Below the pieces are notes generated by a model. It did not search any database. It was given only the letters and a program-made list of their open reading frames with translations, and was not told the origin of the DNA. This document shows positions 9,140 to 19,100 of a stretch of DNA of 20,000 bases, piece after piece. The DNA comes from Chrysomallon squamiferum (lineage: Eukaryota; Mollusca; Gastropoda; Neomphalida; Peltospiridae): NCBI GenBank assembly GCA_012295275.1, contig CM022674.1, positions 2,958,242 through 2,978,241 on the forward strand, written 5' to 3'. The number at the start of each line of letters is the position of its first letter. Positions within the stretch are counted from its first letter, which is position 1. The position numbers and the translations under genes are program-made.

Positions 9140-9400
9140 TGATGCTACTATATATATATATATAATATATATATATAAAATATATAAATATATATATATA
9201 AAGATTAATAATAAGAGAAAAGAATGGCAGAAAAAGAAAGAAAAAGAAGGAAAAATAACAGGAAATATTAATCAAAGAAAAGAAAAGGAAGGAAAAACTA
9301 AAGATGGAAACAAAGAAAGTGAAAGAGGAGAAAATCAGAACGAAAAAAAAAAAGAAAAGAAAAAAAGAATTGACGGAAAAAGGAAAGCCAATGGAAATGG
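9140..9400 (+). repeat. (TA)n and purine-rich GAAA/AAAG tract
   Basis: (TA)n with interruptions at about 9149-9200, then strongly purine-biased + strand (GAAAAG, GGAAAA words) to 9400. A 111-codon Lys/Glu-rich frame here follows from the base bias. Confidence 0.8.
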
Positions 9401-9670
9401 GAAATGAAATGATGTGTCTGATGGCGTTCATTTTCATGCACGCGCAATCCACTCGTGTCCGTTTATCCGAAAGTCTGTAATTGTCATTGAAATGTGCCAT
9501 TTCCTTTCAAGTAATGTGATTGCACGCATTTCGTCATTTGCTCGGTACAAGAGATTAATAGTGAAGAGGCAATTTCCAATGTCAGAGTAAACACCATTGA
9601 TTGGAGATCAGAGTCACGTATGTCAGGCTACTTCTCAAAATTGGAACTATTACGTGTAGAGAATTAGTGA
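9401..9670. other. Unique island, possibly regulatory, no gene
   Basis: Balanced-composition DNA with homeodomain-like words (GTAATTGTCATTG, GATTAATAG, CCATTGATTGG). No open frame. Regulatory function is only a suggestion. Confidence 0.35.
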
Positions 9671-9680
9671 GATAGGGAGT

Positions 9681-9870
<190 letters not shown>

Positions 9871-9919
9871 GAGAACTGTTGTTGTTATTGTTATATGCAC
9901 ACAAAGAGACACCAAGATA

Positions 9920-10066
9920 AATAGATATTCGGATACACAGACTACAGACAGATAGACAGAGAGATACGTTAGTTGGAGAGATAGGCATATATGCAGATTG
10001 ATACATAGACAGACAGACATACAGATAGAGAGATAGGTAAATAGAAAGATAGATATATAGATATCA
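9920..10066 (+). repeat. Degenerate GATA/GACA repeat
   Basis: GATA, GACA and GAGA units with many substitutions. Confidence 0.85.
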
Positions 10067-10190
10067 TTGTTTTCTTATTTAAGTCACAAATATCAGATTG
10101 GAAGCCAGTGACTCAAGTATGTACAGAAGTCATTGTCTTGTGAAGTACTTGTCGCCATAAGCTATTTCTTGCATTTAGAGTTGCCGTTAG

Positions 10191-10192
<2 letters not shown>

Positions 10193-10274
<82 letters not shown>
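10193..10274 (+). repeat. (TC)n array, 82 bp
   Basis: A pure array of 41 units, with no interruption. It is complementary to the (AG)n at 9704-9788, about 400 bp away. The unique DNA on their flanks does not match in inverted orientation. Confidence 0.97.
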
Positions 10275-10276
<2 letters not shown>

Positions 10277-11030
10277 GTCCATGTATTTGTATAACACGAA
10301 GTTTTTCCTTTCAGTGTCTAATGACTGTTTATTCCTAACATGTCTCTTTTATCTAAGTCTGCCTCTTACACACAACTGCACTGAGGAATACTCAGCACTT
10401 TAGTAAAACACTATCACTTAACAATACACAGACACACTGAAATACGTACATACACAAACATGATCACTTAACAGTATATATTTTTTTATAGATATATGTG
10501 CATGTGTGTGTGTGTGTGTGGCTATACATGCACTACCGTTTCCTCTTCCTTTTTCGCTCTTCACCACAAAATATCTAAAGCCTCTGTAACCTATTACAAC
10601 ATATCTGGAAGTAACTCGACATCACCAGTCGCCAACAGTCCATCAGGATTCAAATGCCACGCTACTGTACTTCGTACGGCTACCTTTAATTACGTGGTTC
10701 TTTAATTGCGGTCAAGTAACATTATTCGCACTGTCTTCGGGCTTCGCAAGACACCGTTGGAATATTCGCCAGAGCCAATAATTGGCGTCTGTCGGCGTAG
10801 CCTCGTAATTTCAATGGCACTCCAATCTTGTCTGGTTTCGCCAGCTCACAAATCTGTTCATTTGTTTAGCGAGTCCGTCACAGCGCCTTCAGATAGCGAC
10901 CTTCTCCAGACTCGAACTGAAGGACCTGGAAACGAGCACCGAGCTAAAGAGTGAGGTCTGAAGACGTACTTCAAGTCGAAGTCTGCAATTAATCAGCCGT
11001 TTTCAAGTGTTTGTGCCTTGCCTCCGTGTA
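10275..11030. other. Unique island with an interrupted open frame
   Basis: One forward frame is open from about 10496 to 10954 except for a single TAA at 10703-10705: 69 codons before it and 82 after. The part before 10530 is translated GT repeat. The rest is fairly GC-rich and not simple sequence, but I recognise no domain and no clear splice sites. It could be a decayed or partial exon, or chance. The reverse strand near 10905 has a T-arm-like word, rejected as a tRNA. Confidence 0.35.
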
Positions 11031-11220
11031 GTTGTTTTTTTTATCAACTTTTTTTAATCTTTCTCTGATGTTTTTGCAGTGGTTGTTGACATTATATATT
11101 CTGATGTTTCTTACCAAAGAAAATATACTTTTTTTTTTTTTAATTTCCTCTTCATTTTTTTTTTTAGAAAAAAGAAGAAAAAAAAGTAATAATAAATAAA
11201 TAAATAAATAAATAAAGTTT
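11030..11220 (+). repeat. T-rich then A-rich block (hairpin) and AAAT repeat
   Basis: Pyrimidine sequence TTTCCTCTTCATTTTTT (from 11143) is followed by AGAAAAAAGAAGAAAAAAAA (from 11166), which can pair with it. AAAT units end the block at 11216. Confidence 0.8.
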
Positions 11221-11307
11221 TCTTCGTCTATTTACTGTTTGATGTTTATTCTTCCTTGTGTTCATAAAAGTTGTGCCCTAGGCTTGAGGTTTATAAGCAT
11301 TTTTAAA

Positions 11308-11379
11308 GTACATACATACATACATACACACACAGACACACAGACACATACACACATAAATACATACATACAAACACAC

Positions 11380-11412
<33 letters not shown>

Positions 11413-11426
11413 CACATACATAAATA
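11308..11426 (+). repeat. CATA/CACA repeat with (TA)n
   Basis: CATA units, CACA units and (TA)n at 11398-11412. The THTHTH-type frame over it is repeat translation. Confidence 0.88.
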
Positions 11427-11469
11427 CGATGCTAAAACGTTTCGATATTTATTGTTTAGTATTAATTTA

Positions 11470-11493
11470 TAATACTACTACTACTACTACTAC

Positions 11494-11525
<32 letters not shown>

Positions 11526-11545
11526 AAATAATAATAATAACAAGA
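11470..11545 (+). repeat. (ACT)n-(AAT)n array
   Basis: ACT triplets at 11473-11495 switch to AAT triplets at 11495-11541. Confidence 0.9.
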
Positions 11546-11740
11546 CGAACAACAACAAGAAGAGATTGAAGAAAAAAGTAGGTAATAAGTATAATCATTA
11601 ATGGTACTAAACAAGGTATAACGAGTTGGATTATGACTTGCAAAGTGCAAAAACCCGTGAGTATTGTAATAAAAACGAAATGACTACATCCACCGTTATT
11701 ACACCCGCCTCTGTTTTCCCATTTCCAAGAAAAATTATCT

Positions 11741-12216
11741 CGGACGACAAACAGCAAACGAAATAACGACGACGATACGTTTATGTCGGAAACAGGTTGA
11801 TTTAATGTCGTTTTCGACGGACTTATTACCTACGAGACAAAGACTGCGCCCTGGGTGCGTACGTCATTGCACGAGCGCTAATGAAAAACTAAAATTAATC
11901 TCTTGTTTAAAGAAACTTTTGTGTGATTAACCATTAAACTGTTGGGAAGCACGAGAACAAAAAAAAAAGAAGAAAAAATTCGTGTCAGTGGGTCAGTGCT
12001 CCTGCAGGAAGTGACGTGGCAGTAAACGAAAGCGACGTGGGGTCGCGTGCAATATCCCACCAAATTGACGCTTGAAAGAAATAAACTCGTAGAAACATAG
12101 TGACGATTTGTCGATCTTTGATTCTGAATATAGATTACGTCAAAGCGTGGTTAGTCTTCAGTAAAATGCACTGTGAACTTTGACACGATGCAACATGGCT
12201 TTGACATGACGTCATG
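11741..12216. promoter_or_regulatory. CpG-rich island with clustered CRE motifs, possible promoter or enhancer
   Basis: By hand count, 11741-11880 has 17 CpG with 32 C and 35 G, about twice the number expected from composition. ACGTCA or TGACGT sites are at 11861-11866, 12012-12017 and 12137-12142; GCGACGTGG begins at 12032; and a perfect 12 bp palindrome CATGACGTCATG is at 12205-12216. These are CREB/ATF-type sites. No coding exon is seen; a 61-codon reverse-strand frame at 11878-12063 has no recognisable feature. Regulatory function is inferred from motif density. Confidence 0.38.
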
Positions 12217-12249
12217 GTACATACGGGCGTTTCGAAACTCATTCGGTGC

Positions 12250-12775
12250 GTGTGTTTTTTTTTTCTTTTTTTTTCATCATACAATGAAAAAAAAAATATA
12301 ATAAAAATAAAAAATACATTTCTGATTTAAAAAATAATAATAAGTCGAAAATACAGTAATAAACTTAAAAAATAAATTAAAAAATTAACAATAAAAATCC
12401 TTTTTACTTTTCTTAACACCAAAACGTGTCAATTATTGGTCATCATTGTTTAATAGGGGAACAAATTTAAATAAAGCTGATAAAATAAGTAATGCGTTTT
12501 AATAAACATATTGTATACTTTATATAGACTATGATTTAAAAGAGAGAGAGAGAAAAAAATCTTTACATGTATTTAATATTTATCTTGATCCAAAGGATTC
12601 AGATACTTGGAAACGAAATAAAACGCAATTTGGTCTTTGACGAAACATCTAATGTCAGATCTGTGAGGTTGTCATAAATCAATACAAATTTAAAATCTGA
12701 TTTCTGCTCTGAATTCTTTATGACAGAAGAGAGATCGTAAGTCAGCAGTTAATCACAGAATGCTTCAGATTCGCT

Positions 12776-12776
<1 letters not shown>
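12250..12776. other. AT-rich DNA, no gene seen
   Basis: T-rich then A-rich sequence at 12253-12420 (possible hairpin), then AT-rich unique DNA with a short (AG)n at 12541-12552. No frame or RNA gene recognised. Confidence 0.55.

Positions 12777-12816
<40 letters not shown>
12777..12816 (+). repeat. Poly-A run, A40
   Basis: Forty uninterrupted A, the longest homopolymer in the window. A retroposon tail is possible, but no matching duplication flanks were found. Confidence 0.95.
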
Positions 12817-13395
<579 letters not shown>

Positions 13396-13415
13396 TATAT
13401 ATACATACATACATA

Positions 13416-13438
13416 CACAGGGTGTCTCAAAAGTAACC
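13416..13438 (+). repeat. Left terminal inverted repeat of mariner-type element
   Basis: This 23 bp end matches the reverse complement of 13927-13949 at 22 of 23 positions. The flanking TA is at 13414-13415. It would be the transposase binding site. The DNA just outside is (CT)n, (AT)n and CATA repeats, so the host TA lay in microsatellite sequence. Confidence 0.88.
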
Positions 13439-13752
13439 ATCTTTTGTGTCATTTAATGTTATCTTTTGTACTATTCATTTACTTCTGTCAGTAGTAGTCT
13501 TTGGAATGATTTTTGTTACCTGATTGTAGTGTTCTTCGTGATCGAGACTTCTGTTTTACTACTGTTCATGTTCTGATAGACGTTCCATGTTCTTTCTCTT
13601 GCAACTTGCTCTCCGGCCATTTGCTTTCTGTACTGCAATAGAGGCAGACGTTACACCCGAATCTTTTCGCTCATCTTATTGGTTTTGTTCCTACGTCATA
13701 GCTTGATTCGTATTCAGCGGGCGCTACTGGACTCTCCATGGTTTGACTTGAA

Positions 13753-13863
13753 ATGGTAGCCTCACTCTTAAAAATGCAGCGAAGAACTTTAGATTTAAAC
13801 GAACGTATCAAAAGGTGTCGTGATTGTATTGAAGTTCAAGGTAGAAATTTTGAACATTTGTAA
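13753..13863 (+). pseudogene. C-terminal remnant of a mariner-type transposase
   Basis: This is a 36-codon open stretch ending in TAA, inside the 534 bp element and 64 bp from its right inverted repeat. An intact mariner transposase gene would end in about this place. Its last residues read NERIKRCRDCIEVQGRNFEHL apart from small gaps; the pattern R-x-x-x-C-x-x-C-I-x-x-x-G-x-x-F-E-H-L before the stop resembles the tail of many mariner/DDE_3 transposases (basic helix, CI/CR, G, then H/N-F/I-E at the end). The rest of a roughly 340-residue protein, including the DD34D/E triad, is absent and a TGA lies just upstream, so it cannot encode a transposase. The ATG at 13753 is only the first in frame and has no special support. 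Homology is judged by eye, so certainty is moderate. Confidence 0.55.
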
Positions 13864-13926
13864 ATACTAAATAGACAGATTAAATTTGTTGTTTTTAATA
13901 TCTAATTTTATTTAAGTTTGCGGTTC

Positions 13927-13949
13927 GGTTACTTTTGGGACACCCTGTG
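13927..13949 (-). repeat. Right terminal inverted repeat of mariner-type element
   Basis: This is the partner of the left end, carrying C where the left has T at the single mismatch. TA follows at 13950-13951 and the (AG)n tract starts four bases later. The near identity of the two ends suggests a moderately young insertion, although selection on the ends before insertion could also preserve them. Confidence 0.88.
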
Positions 13950-13950
13950 T

Positions 13951-14159
<209 letters not shown>

Positions 14160-14221
14160 CAAAAAAAAACTAGTACGTGTAGTGTACGAAGACGTAAGAG
14201 AATTAATTAATTAATGAGGAA

Positions 14222-14392
14222 AAAAATAAACAACAAAACCGACCAACAACAACAACAACAACCATGACAACAACAAAGAAAACAACACTGTGTTTATGTA
14301 TAAACAATAATGGTGAGTTTATTTTTTTTTGGGGGGGGTTTGTTGTTGTTGCTGGTTGTTTTGTTTCTTTTGGTGTTGTTTGTTGTTTCATA
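14222..14392. repeat. (CAA)n and (TTG)n in inverted arrangement, with G8
   Basis: CAA-rich sequence at 14230-14288 and TTG-rich sequence at 14339-14388 lie on opposite strands and can pair imperfectly. The middle has T9 followed by G8 (14331-14338). The 89-codon reverse and 119-codon forward frames owe much of their length to this block. Confidence 0.8.
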
Positions 14393-14840
14393 TACAAAGA
14401 AAAAAAAACAGAAAAAAATACTATCTCTTCCACTCTATGAACTTCCTTAAGATTTGCGTCATTGCTGATCATTTACAATTATTCTTATGTAATAAACACG
14501 CCTCGTTTTTTTCACCTTCATTCACGGAAATTACTCAATCGTTGATTAAAATTTCCAATACGTATTTTGACTCATTGTTCACTGCACTATCAGTTTCGTT
14601 ACGCTTTTCGTTTATCACAGGACGTTGTCTTGTAACTGAATACCAGTCTATTTTCATTGTTTCACTCAATGACGTATTAAGATATTGATTAAGAGGTTTC
14701 TGTATGTTCCATTCGTCAAACGTAAACTTTTTTTTTTTTTGGCTCCTGTTTGTTTCTCAGGAGAAGCCTGAAAGGTAATTTGTTATAAAAAAAAAAAAAT
14801 GAGTTGAAAAATAAAGCGAGAAAACAGATTTGTTATATGC
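14393..14840. other. Unique DNA, no gene seen
   Basis: AT-rich unique DNA with a T run near 14729-14740 and an A run near 14788-14799. The forward frame reaching 14688 shows no domain. Confidence 0.5.
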
Positions 14841-14842
14841 GC

Positions 14843-14844
14843 GT

Positions 14845-14875
<31 letters not shown>

Positions 14876-14942
14876 CACACACACACACATATACATACAT
14901 ATATATATATATATATACACATACACACACACACACACACAT
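14843..14942 (+). repeat. (CA)n-(TA)n-(CA)n compound microsatellite
   Basis: (CA)n at 14844-14870 and 14875-14888, (TA)n at 14898-14918, (CA)n at 14925-14941. It has the same order as the compound repeat at 1835-1884. Confidence 0.93.
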
Positions 14943-14984
14943 ACATAACTTCAGTGGTTCATAAGCAAACAAAAAGAAATTAAA

Positions 14985-15130
14985 TGATAACAACAACAAC
15001 AACAATAATAATAACAATAACAACAACAACAATAATAATAATAATAATAATAATAATAGTGGTATCGGTAGTAAATAAATAGCAGTAGTAGTAGCAGTAG
15101 TAGTTGTCGTAATAGTAGTAGTAGCAGAAA
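14985..15130 (+). repeat. AAC/AAT then TAG trinucleotide array
   Basis: AAC and AAT triplets at 14988-15057, then GTA/GCA triplets to about 15126. All reverse-strand frames here (poly-Leu, Tyr, Thr) are repeat translations. Confidence 0.9.
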
Positions 15131-15760
15131 TAGCGACAACAATTGAATAACAGTTCAAGAATATTAATTATTAATGAGTGTTTCGCGATGTCAACGTCGA
15201 TGTTGAGGACGACGTAATAAGTCATTAACGTTACGCACTGTCACGACCTCTCCCCCTTCTTTGTTATCGATTATATTCTTCTTCCACTGTGACATAATAC
15301 TTCTTGTATCGGGACTAACAAAAAATCAAGAACAAAAAAAAAAACAAAAAAAAAACAGAAGTTTAAATTGATTCAGAAAATTCAGTCCGTTATTGAAAAA
15401 TACATTCATGGTACACAAATAGCATTTCATTACAACCATTTCTGGAAATGCCAGAAACTCGAAGAATATCGAAAATGATGGTCACCACGGAAACCGATCT
15501 AGGTGAGGCTGCATGCATTTGTCGACTCCACCCACCTATCTTGACGGGGGACATCACCTGCTTGTTTTTTTCAGATGTTATGAAAATAGACAGAAATGTA
15601 TTGGCTTCGACCTCCTGGTTGCTCTTGGTTGTTAGGACAACAGCAGATCTGTATAAAAAGATGTTCTAGCAAAATTCCGGAATGTATGAATGAAGTAAAA
15701 AAAACAACACAAAAAACATAGGCGTGTTTTGGGACTCTTGCTTCATTCAGTATAATGATA
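15131..15760. other. Unique island, one weak exon-like frame
   Basis: A 73-codon forward frame at 15448-15669 is free of simple repeats but matches nothing I recognise. It contains a donor-like AG|GTGAGG at 15501-15507 and an acceptor-like TTTTTTTCAG ending at 15574; an intron between them would be only 72 nt. Not called as a gene. Confidence 0.4.
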
Positions 15761-15764
15761 AAAA

Positions 15765-15794
15765 TACACACACACACACGCACGCACACGCACG

Positions 15795-15825
<31 letters not shown>

Positions 15826-15826
15826 C
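15765..15826 (+). repeat. (CA)n with CG-containing units
   Basis: (CA)n with CACG/GCAC interruptions at 15780-15800. The VCVCVC frame over it is repeat translation. Confidence 0.93.
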
Positions 15827-16380
15827 TATAGACCCGTGACCATTTTTTCAGTTACAACATTATAGGAAAGGTTAACAATCATTTATCTGATATTTAAATG
15901 ATTAACGTTCATTTGCAGGTGCATTCGTTCTGTTAGTAACTTATTTTTTATGCGGTGTGAGTAACACAGAACAGTGAATTAGAAAATAAATAAAAACATT
16001 AAACGATCACGTGAAATCACATAAGAGAAAACAAACTAAATGTCCGTGCAGTTCGTGAAAAACTGACCACCAAATGGGGCAAACACAACTGGACAGGGTA
16101 AAGGTTGATCGTCCCCTTTCTGTGTGGTCAAAGGTCAGACTTCCTAAACAGTAAAAAAAAAAAAAAAAACAACCTTCCTACATCATACACCAAAAACCGT
16201 GCAGCAGTTAAAATCAATATTTTTCTTATATGTAAATATTTATCAAAACTGCGGCCTTATACATCTCTAAAAAAAAACACCAAATAAGTCCGCATCCAAA
16301 TGCTATTCTATCATGTGATTCAGATGCATAACTAAAATTAATTTTGTATAACGAAAGTAAACGTAAGATATACGTATAAA
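15827..16380. other. Unique DNA, no gene seen
   Basis: AT-rich unique sequence with an A17 run at about 16153-16169. No recognised protein or RNA gene. Confidence 0.55.
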
Positions 16381-16382
16381 CG

Positions 16383-16430
16383 GAAGAAGAAGAAGAAGAA
16401 GAAGAAGAAGAAGAAGAAGAAAAAGAACAA

Positions 16431-16463
<33 letters not shown>

Positions 16464-16501
16464 AAAACAAAAAATCTTGTTTTTATTTAAAATTTCTTCT
16501 T

Positions 16502-16532
<31 letters not shown>

Positions 16533-16550
16533 TTATTATTATTATTATTT
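16383..16550. repeat. (GAA)n/(GAAA)n and (TTC)n inverted pair
   Basis: (GAA)n at 16383-16420, GAAA units to 16465, a 28 nt spacer, then (TTC)n at 16494-16530 and (TTA)n at 16531-16550. The GAA and TTC arrays are complementary and close. GAA/TTC tracts are known to form triplexes and other unusual DNA structures. Confidence 0.93.
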
Positions 16551-16559
16551 GTTTGTTTT

Positions 16560-16890
16560 TTCTTTGTTCTATTTACAACTTCTTATCCCTCCTGTAAGCA
16601 AACAAACCCAGATCCGCCGGTTATACAATGCAGACAGACATTTTTTATTTATAATGTAGCAGGCGATGTTGACTTCATTCTCCAAACAACAGGGAAGGTC
16701 GGAATCTGCCCCAACGTGCTGGCGAGTTTATTTACTTTGATAGATCTATGTCGGCTAAACTGTTGAAAGATACGAAAGGGTTTAAGAATGTCGAATACAA
16801 GATATATCAGATGGCCAAGAGCTTGTTTGTTTTATTCGGCTGCACCTGTTTAATACGATCACCTTTTGTGGTGTAGTCAGTCGTTTCTGT
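16560..16890. other. Unique stretch, nothing recognised
   Basis: Mixed-composition DNA, no long frame beyond the tail of a translated TTC repeat. Confidence 0.5.
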
Positions 16891-16895
16891 CTATC

Positions 16896-17124
16896 AGTGT
16901 GTCAGTGTGTGTGTATGTGTGTGTGCGCGTGCGTGTCTTGTAGTGCGTGCATGCGTGCGTGTAGAATATAAATAGAAAGAAGTAAGGAAAGATAGACAGG
17001 CAGGCAGACAGGCAGACGGGATAGAAGATATAGAGATAGATAGATAGATAGATATAGAGATAGATAGATAAAATGATAGATATACAGACAGATAAATAGA
17101 TAGATAGATAGATAGATAGACACA
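16896..17124 (+). repeat. (GT)n followed by GACA/GATA repeats
   Basis: GT and GC-interrupted GT units at 16896-16963, then GACA/GGCA units at 16990-17018 and GATA units at 17025-17120. Reverse-strand YLSIYLSI frames are repeat translations. Confidence 0.92.
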
Positions 17125-17337
17125 CATACATACTAAATAATTAAACAGATCAGGTTATTTTTAACTTATTATTAACTTAATAAAATAATTCGGTTGATAA
17201 ATAATAAAGCTAATATGGACTTTGATTCTTACTGAACCCAACACTTTTATAACTACAACATCATATCAAGCGAAATATGTTCACGAATGATTAAACATTA
17301 CCTACACTCTCAGCGCCTATCCACAGTTTTCTTTTTT

Positions 17338-17562
17338 AAATGACGTCATTTAATCAGCGTGACATCATACCATTATCAGAAACACCATAATAAATTACGC
17401 AGACATTTGTGAAAAAGCAAGAAGCTGCATTCGGAAAAAATTCATCGATAAGAGGATCGATAATCGACGCCCATCAGCCTTGCTAATTTCCTATTCCAAC
17501 TTCGGCAGCAGAAAAAAAAAAAACAATTCTGTAACCGGGATCGACAGAAAGGTGAGTACTAA
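17338..17562 (+). promoter_or_regulatory. CRE and DRE-like motifs upstream of a splice-donor-like site
   Basis: AAATGACGTCATTT at 17338-17351 is a perfect 14 bp palindrome with a full CRE. ATCGATAA occurs at 17444-17451 and 17456-17463, a spacing of 12 bp; it overlaps the DRE (TATCGATA) promoter motif described in insects. About 90 bp further, AGAAAG|GTGAGTACT at 17546-17560 fits the animal 5' splice consensus very well. Together they could mark a promoter and a non-coding first exon on the plus strand. The 68-codon frame crossing the donor has no recognisable domain. Confidence 0.28.
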
Positions 17563-17960
17563 TAAATATCACCTTACTGTTGCAAATAGCCACTGGCAAG
17601 TAAAAATTTCTTCTTTTTTTTTTCTTTTCATGTCTCTTGGCACACAGAAGCATACGGGAATCTTAATTAATAATAATATAAATTAAAATAGAGCAAGAGG
17701 GATATCACCTAGAAGGCAAACGTTATTAGGGAATACGGTAAAATTTCGTATTTCCAATTTAGGTCTGTTAGCCGAACTCTCGGGCGTGAAATACGAGTGA
17801 TATGTGCCCAGACGTACGTTGTTTTTTCATAGTGATATTACTCCGTTATTAACAGTCTGACGGCATTGTAATAATATTTATACGGATTCTGATAGACAGG
17901 AGAAAGACCACTGGTGAATGTTACAGTACGACTCGGGTTTGTATTAGAATTAGTTGTTGT
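17563..17960. other. Unique DNA, no gene seen
   Basis: If the donor at 17551/17552 is real this would be intron start. No acceptor or exon was recognised. Confidence 0.45.
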
Positions 17961-18125
17961 TAATCTTCATTGTCGTCGTCGTCATTATGATTATCATCAC
18001 GTTTCATCGTCATTATTATTATTATTATCGTCATAATTATTTATTTAGTTTAGTTTAGTTTAGTTGTTATTGTTATTATTATTATTAGTAGTAGTAGTAG
18101 TTGTAGTACTAGTAGTAGTAGTAAT
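17960..18125 (+). repeat. CGT/ATT triplets, (TTTAG)n and TAG array
   Basis: CGT and ATT triplets at 17970-18030, a pentamer run TTTAG at about 18045-18064, ATT triplets, then TAG triplets at 18085-18123. The pentamer is not the animal telomere hexamer. Confidence 0.85.
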
Positions 18126-18188
18126 AGTATACAGCTGTACATCGTTTTAGTATTTCTAAACAGAACTAATCATAATATTAAGGAAAAT

Positions 18189-18380
<192 letters not shown>

Positions 18381-18385
18381 TGCAC

Positions 18386-19100
18386 ACAAAACAGACATTT
18401 CCTTTCATATCATATTTATCCACACACAATCCTGTGTTCCGCATATTATACACATTTCTAAACAGCACATGGCTATTTTTTTTTTCTTCCAGTCTAAATT
18501 AAAAAAGTACAGAAGAAACTCGCATCTCGTTAACTGTTTCAAACCCTCAGAACGAAAAGGACAGTCAGAAACACATATAACGAAATACGAGCCATGCAAT
18601 ATCGTTCTGCAGAATCATCATCTACTACAGTGATTCTAGAATCGAACAGTCATTAATATCGGTGCTGGTTTCTGACGCTCTAACCCGCGAATGAGGAAAT
18701 CTAATCATACCAGTGAACGGCTTGTAGGAGGCATTGTATTTATAAAGTGTAAGATCACACGGAATTAGTATGTGCTGTTTAGTTAGGTCCAGAACGGTCG
18801 TTTTCTGTTTTAAGTTTATTTTTAAGCACGAAAAGTGCGTAACTAAGTACGTTGCATTACTACTGCGTTAGAAATCTTGATAATATTTTTATTAATATAA
18901 TGTTTTGGTTACAGAATTAACACATCACTTTTCTTTTCTTTCTTTTTTTTATATATATATTTAATATGATAAATTAAATGATGCTAATATTCTGTGATAT
19001 TAAAGTATTTCTAATTTTATGGAATCATTAGTAACATTTCTGAAACAATTATTCATCACAGAATTAACTTTCTGAAACATTGATCTACGACGTATCTGCT
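18386..19100. other. Unique DNA, no gene seen
   Basis: A 99-codon forward frame (18334-18633) starts in CA repeat and has no recognisable domain. GCACGAAAAGTGC near 18826 is a small hairpin. AT-rich DNA precedes the minisatellite. Confidence 0.5.

Larger units (their letters stand above)
13416..13949 (+). mobile_element. Deleted mariner-type (IS630-Tc1-mariner) DNA transposon
   Basis: The ends are 23 bp inverted repeats at 13416-13438 and 13927-13949. They begin CACAGGGTGTCYCAAAAG and differ at one position (T on the left, C on the right). Both are bordered by TA (13414-13415 and 13950-13951), the target duplicated by this superfamily. Ends reading CAGGGTGTCCCAAAAGT are, from memory, typical of mariner-like elements. 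At 534 bp the element is less than half the length of an autonomous mariner (about 1.3 kb). The only coding trace I can see is a short C-terminal-like piece at 13753-13863, so the plus strand is taken as the coding strand. I see no DDE catalytic core and no N-terminal helix-turn-helix. It is best read as a non-autonomous internal-deletion derivative, possibly one member of a MITE family. The superfamily is fairly sure; the exact family is not. Confidence 0.82.

Noticed and set aside
8859-9500. 213-codon reverse-strand open frame
   Set aside because: Length comes from purine-rich DNA read as Phe/Ser/Leu and from GATA repeats read as YLSI. No plausible protein.
10880-10960. Reverse-strand tRNA-like pieces: TAGCTCGGTGCT (A-box-like) and TTCAG-TTCGAGT-CTGGA (T-arm-like)
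   Set aside because: The boxes are about 29 nt apart, too close for a tRNA, and no acceptor stem or anticodon arm fits.
11878-12063. 61-codon reverse-strand frame in the CRE-rich island
   Set aside because: Short, no domain, and includes a translated A-rich run.
18040-18066. Telomere-like TTTAG repeats
   Set aside because: The unit is a pentamer without the TTAGGG pattern and spans only about four copies.
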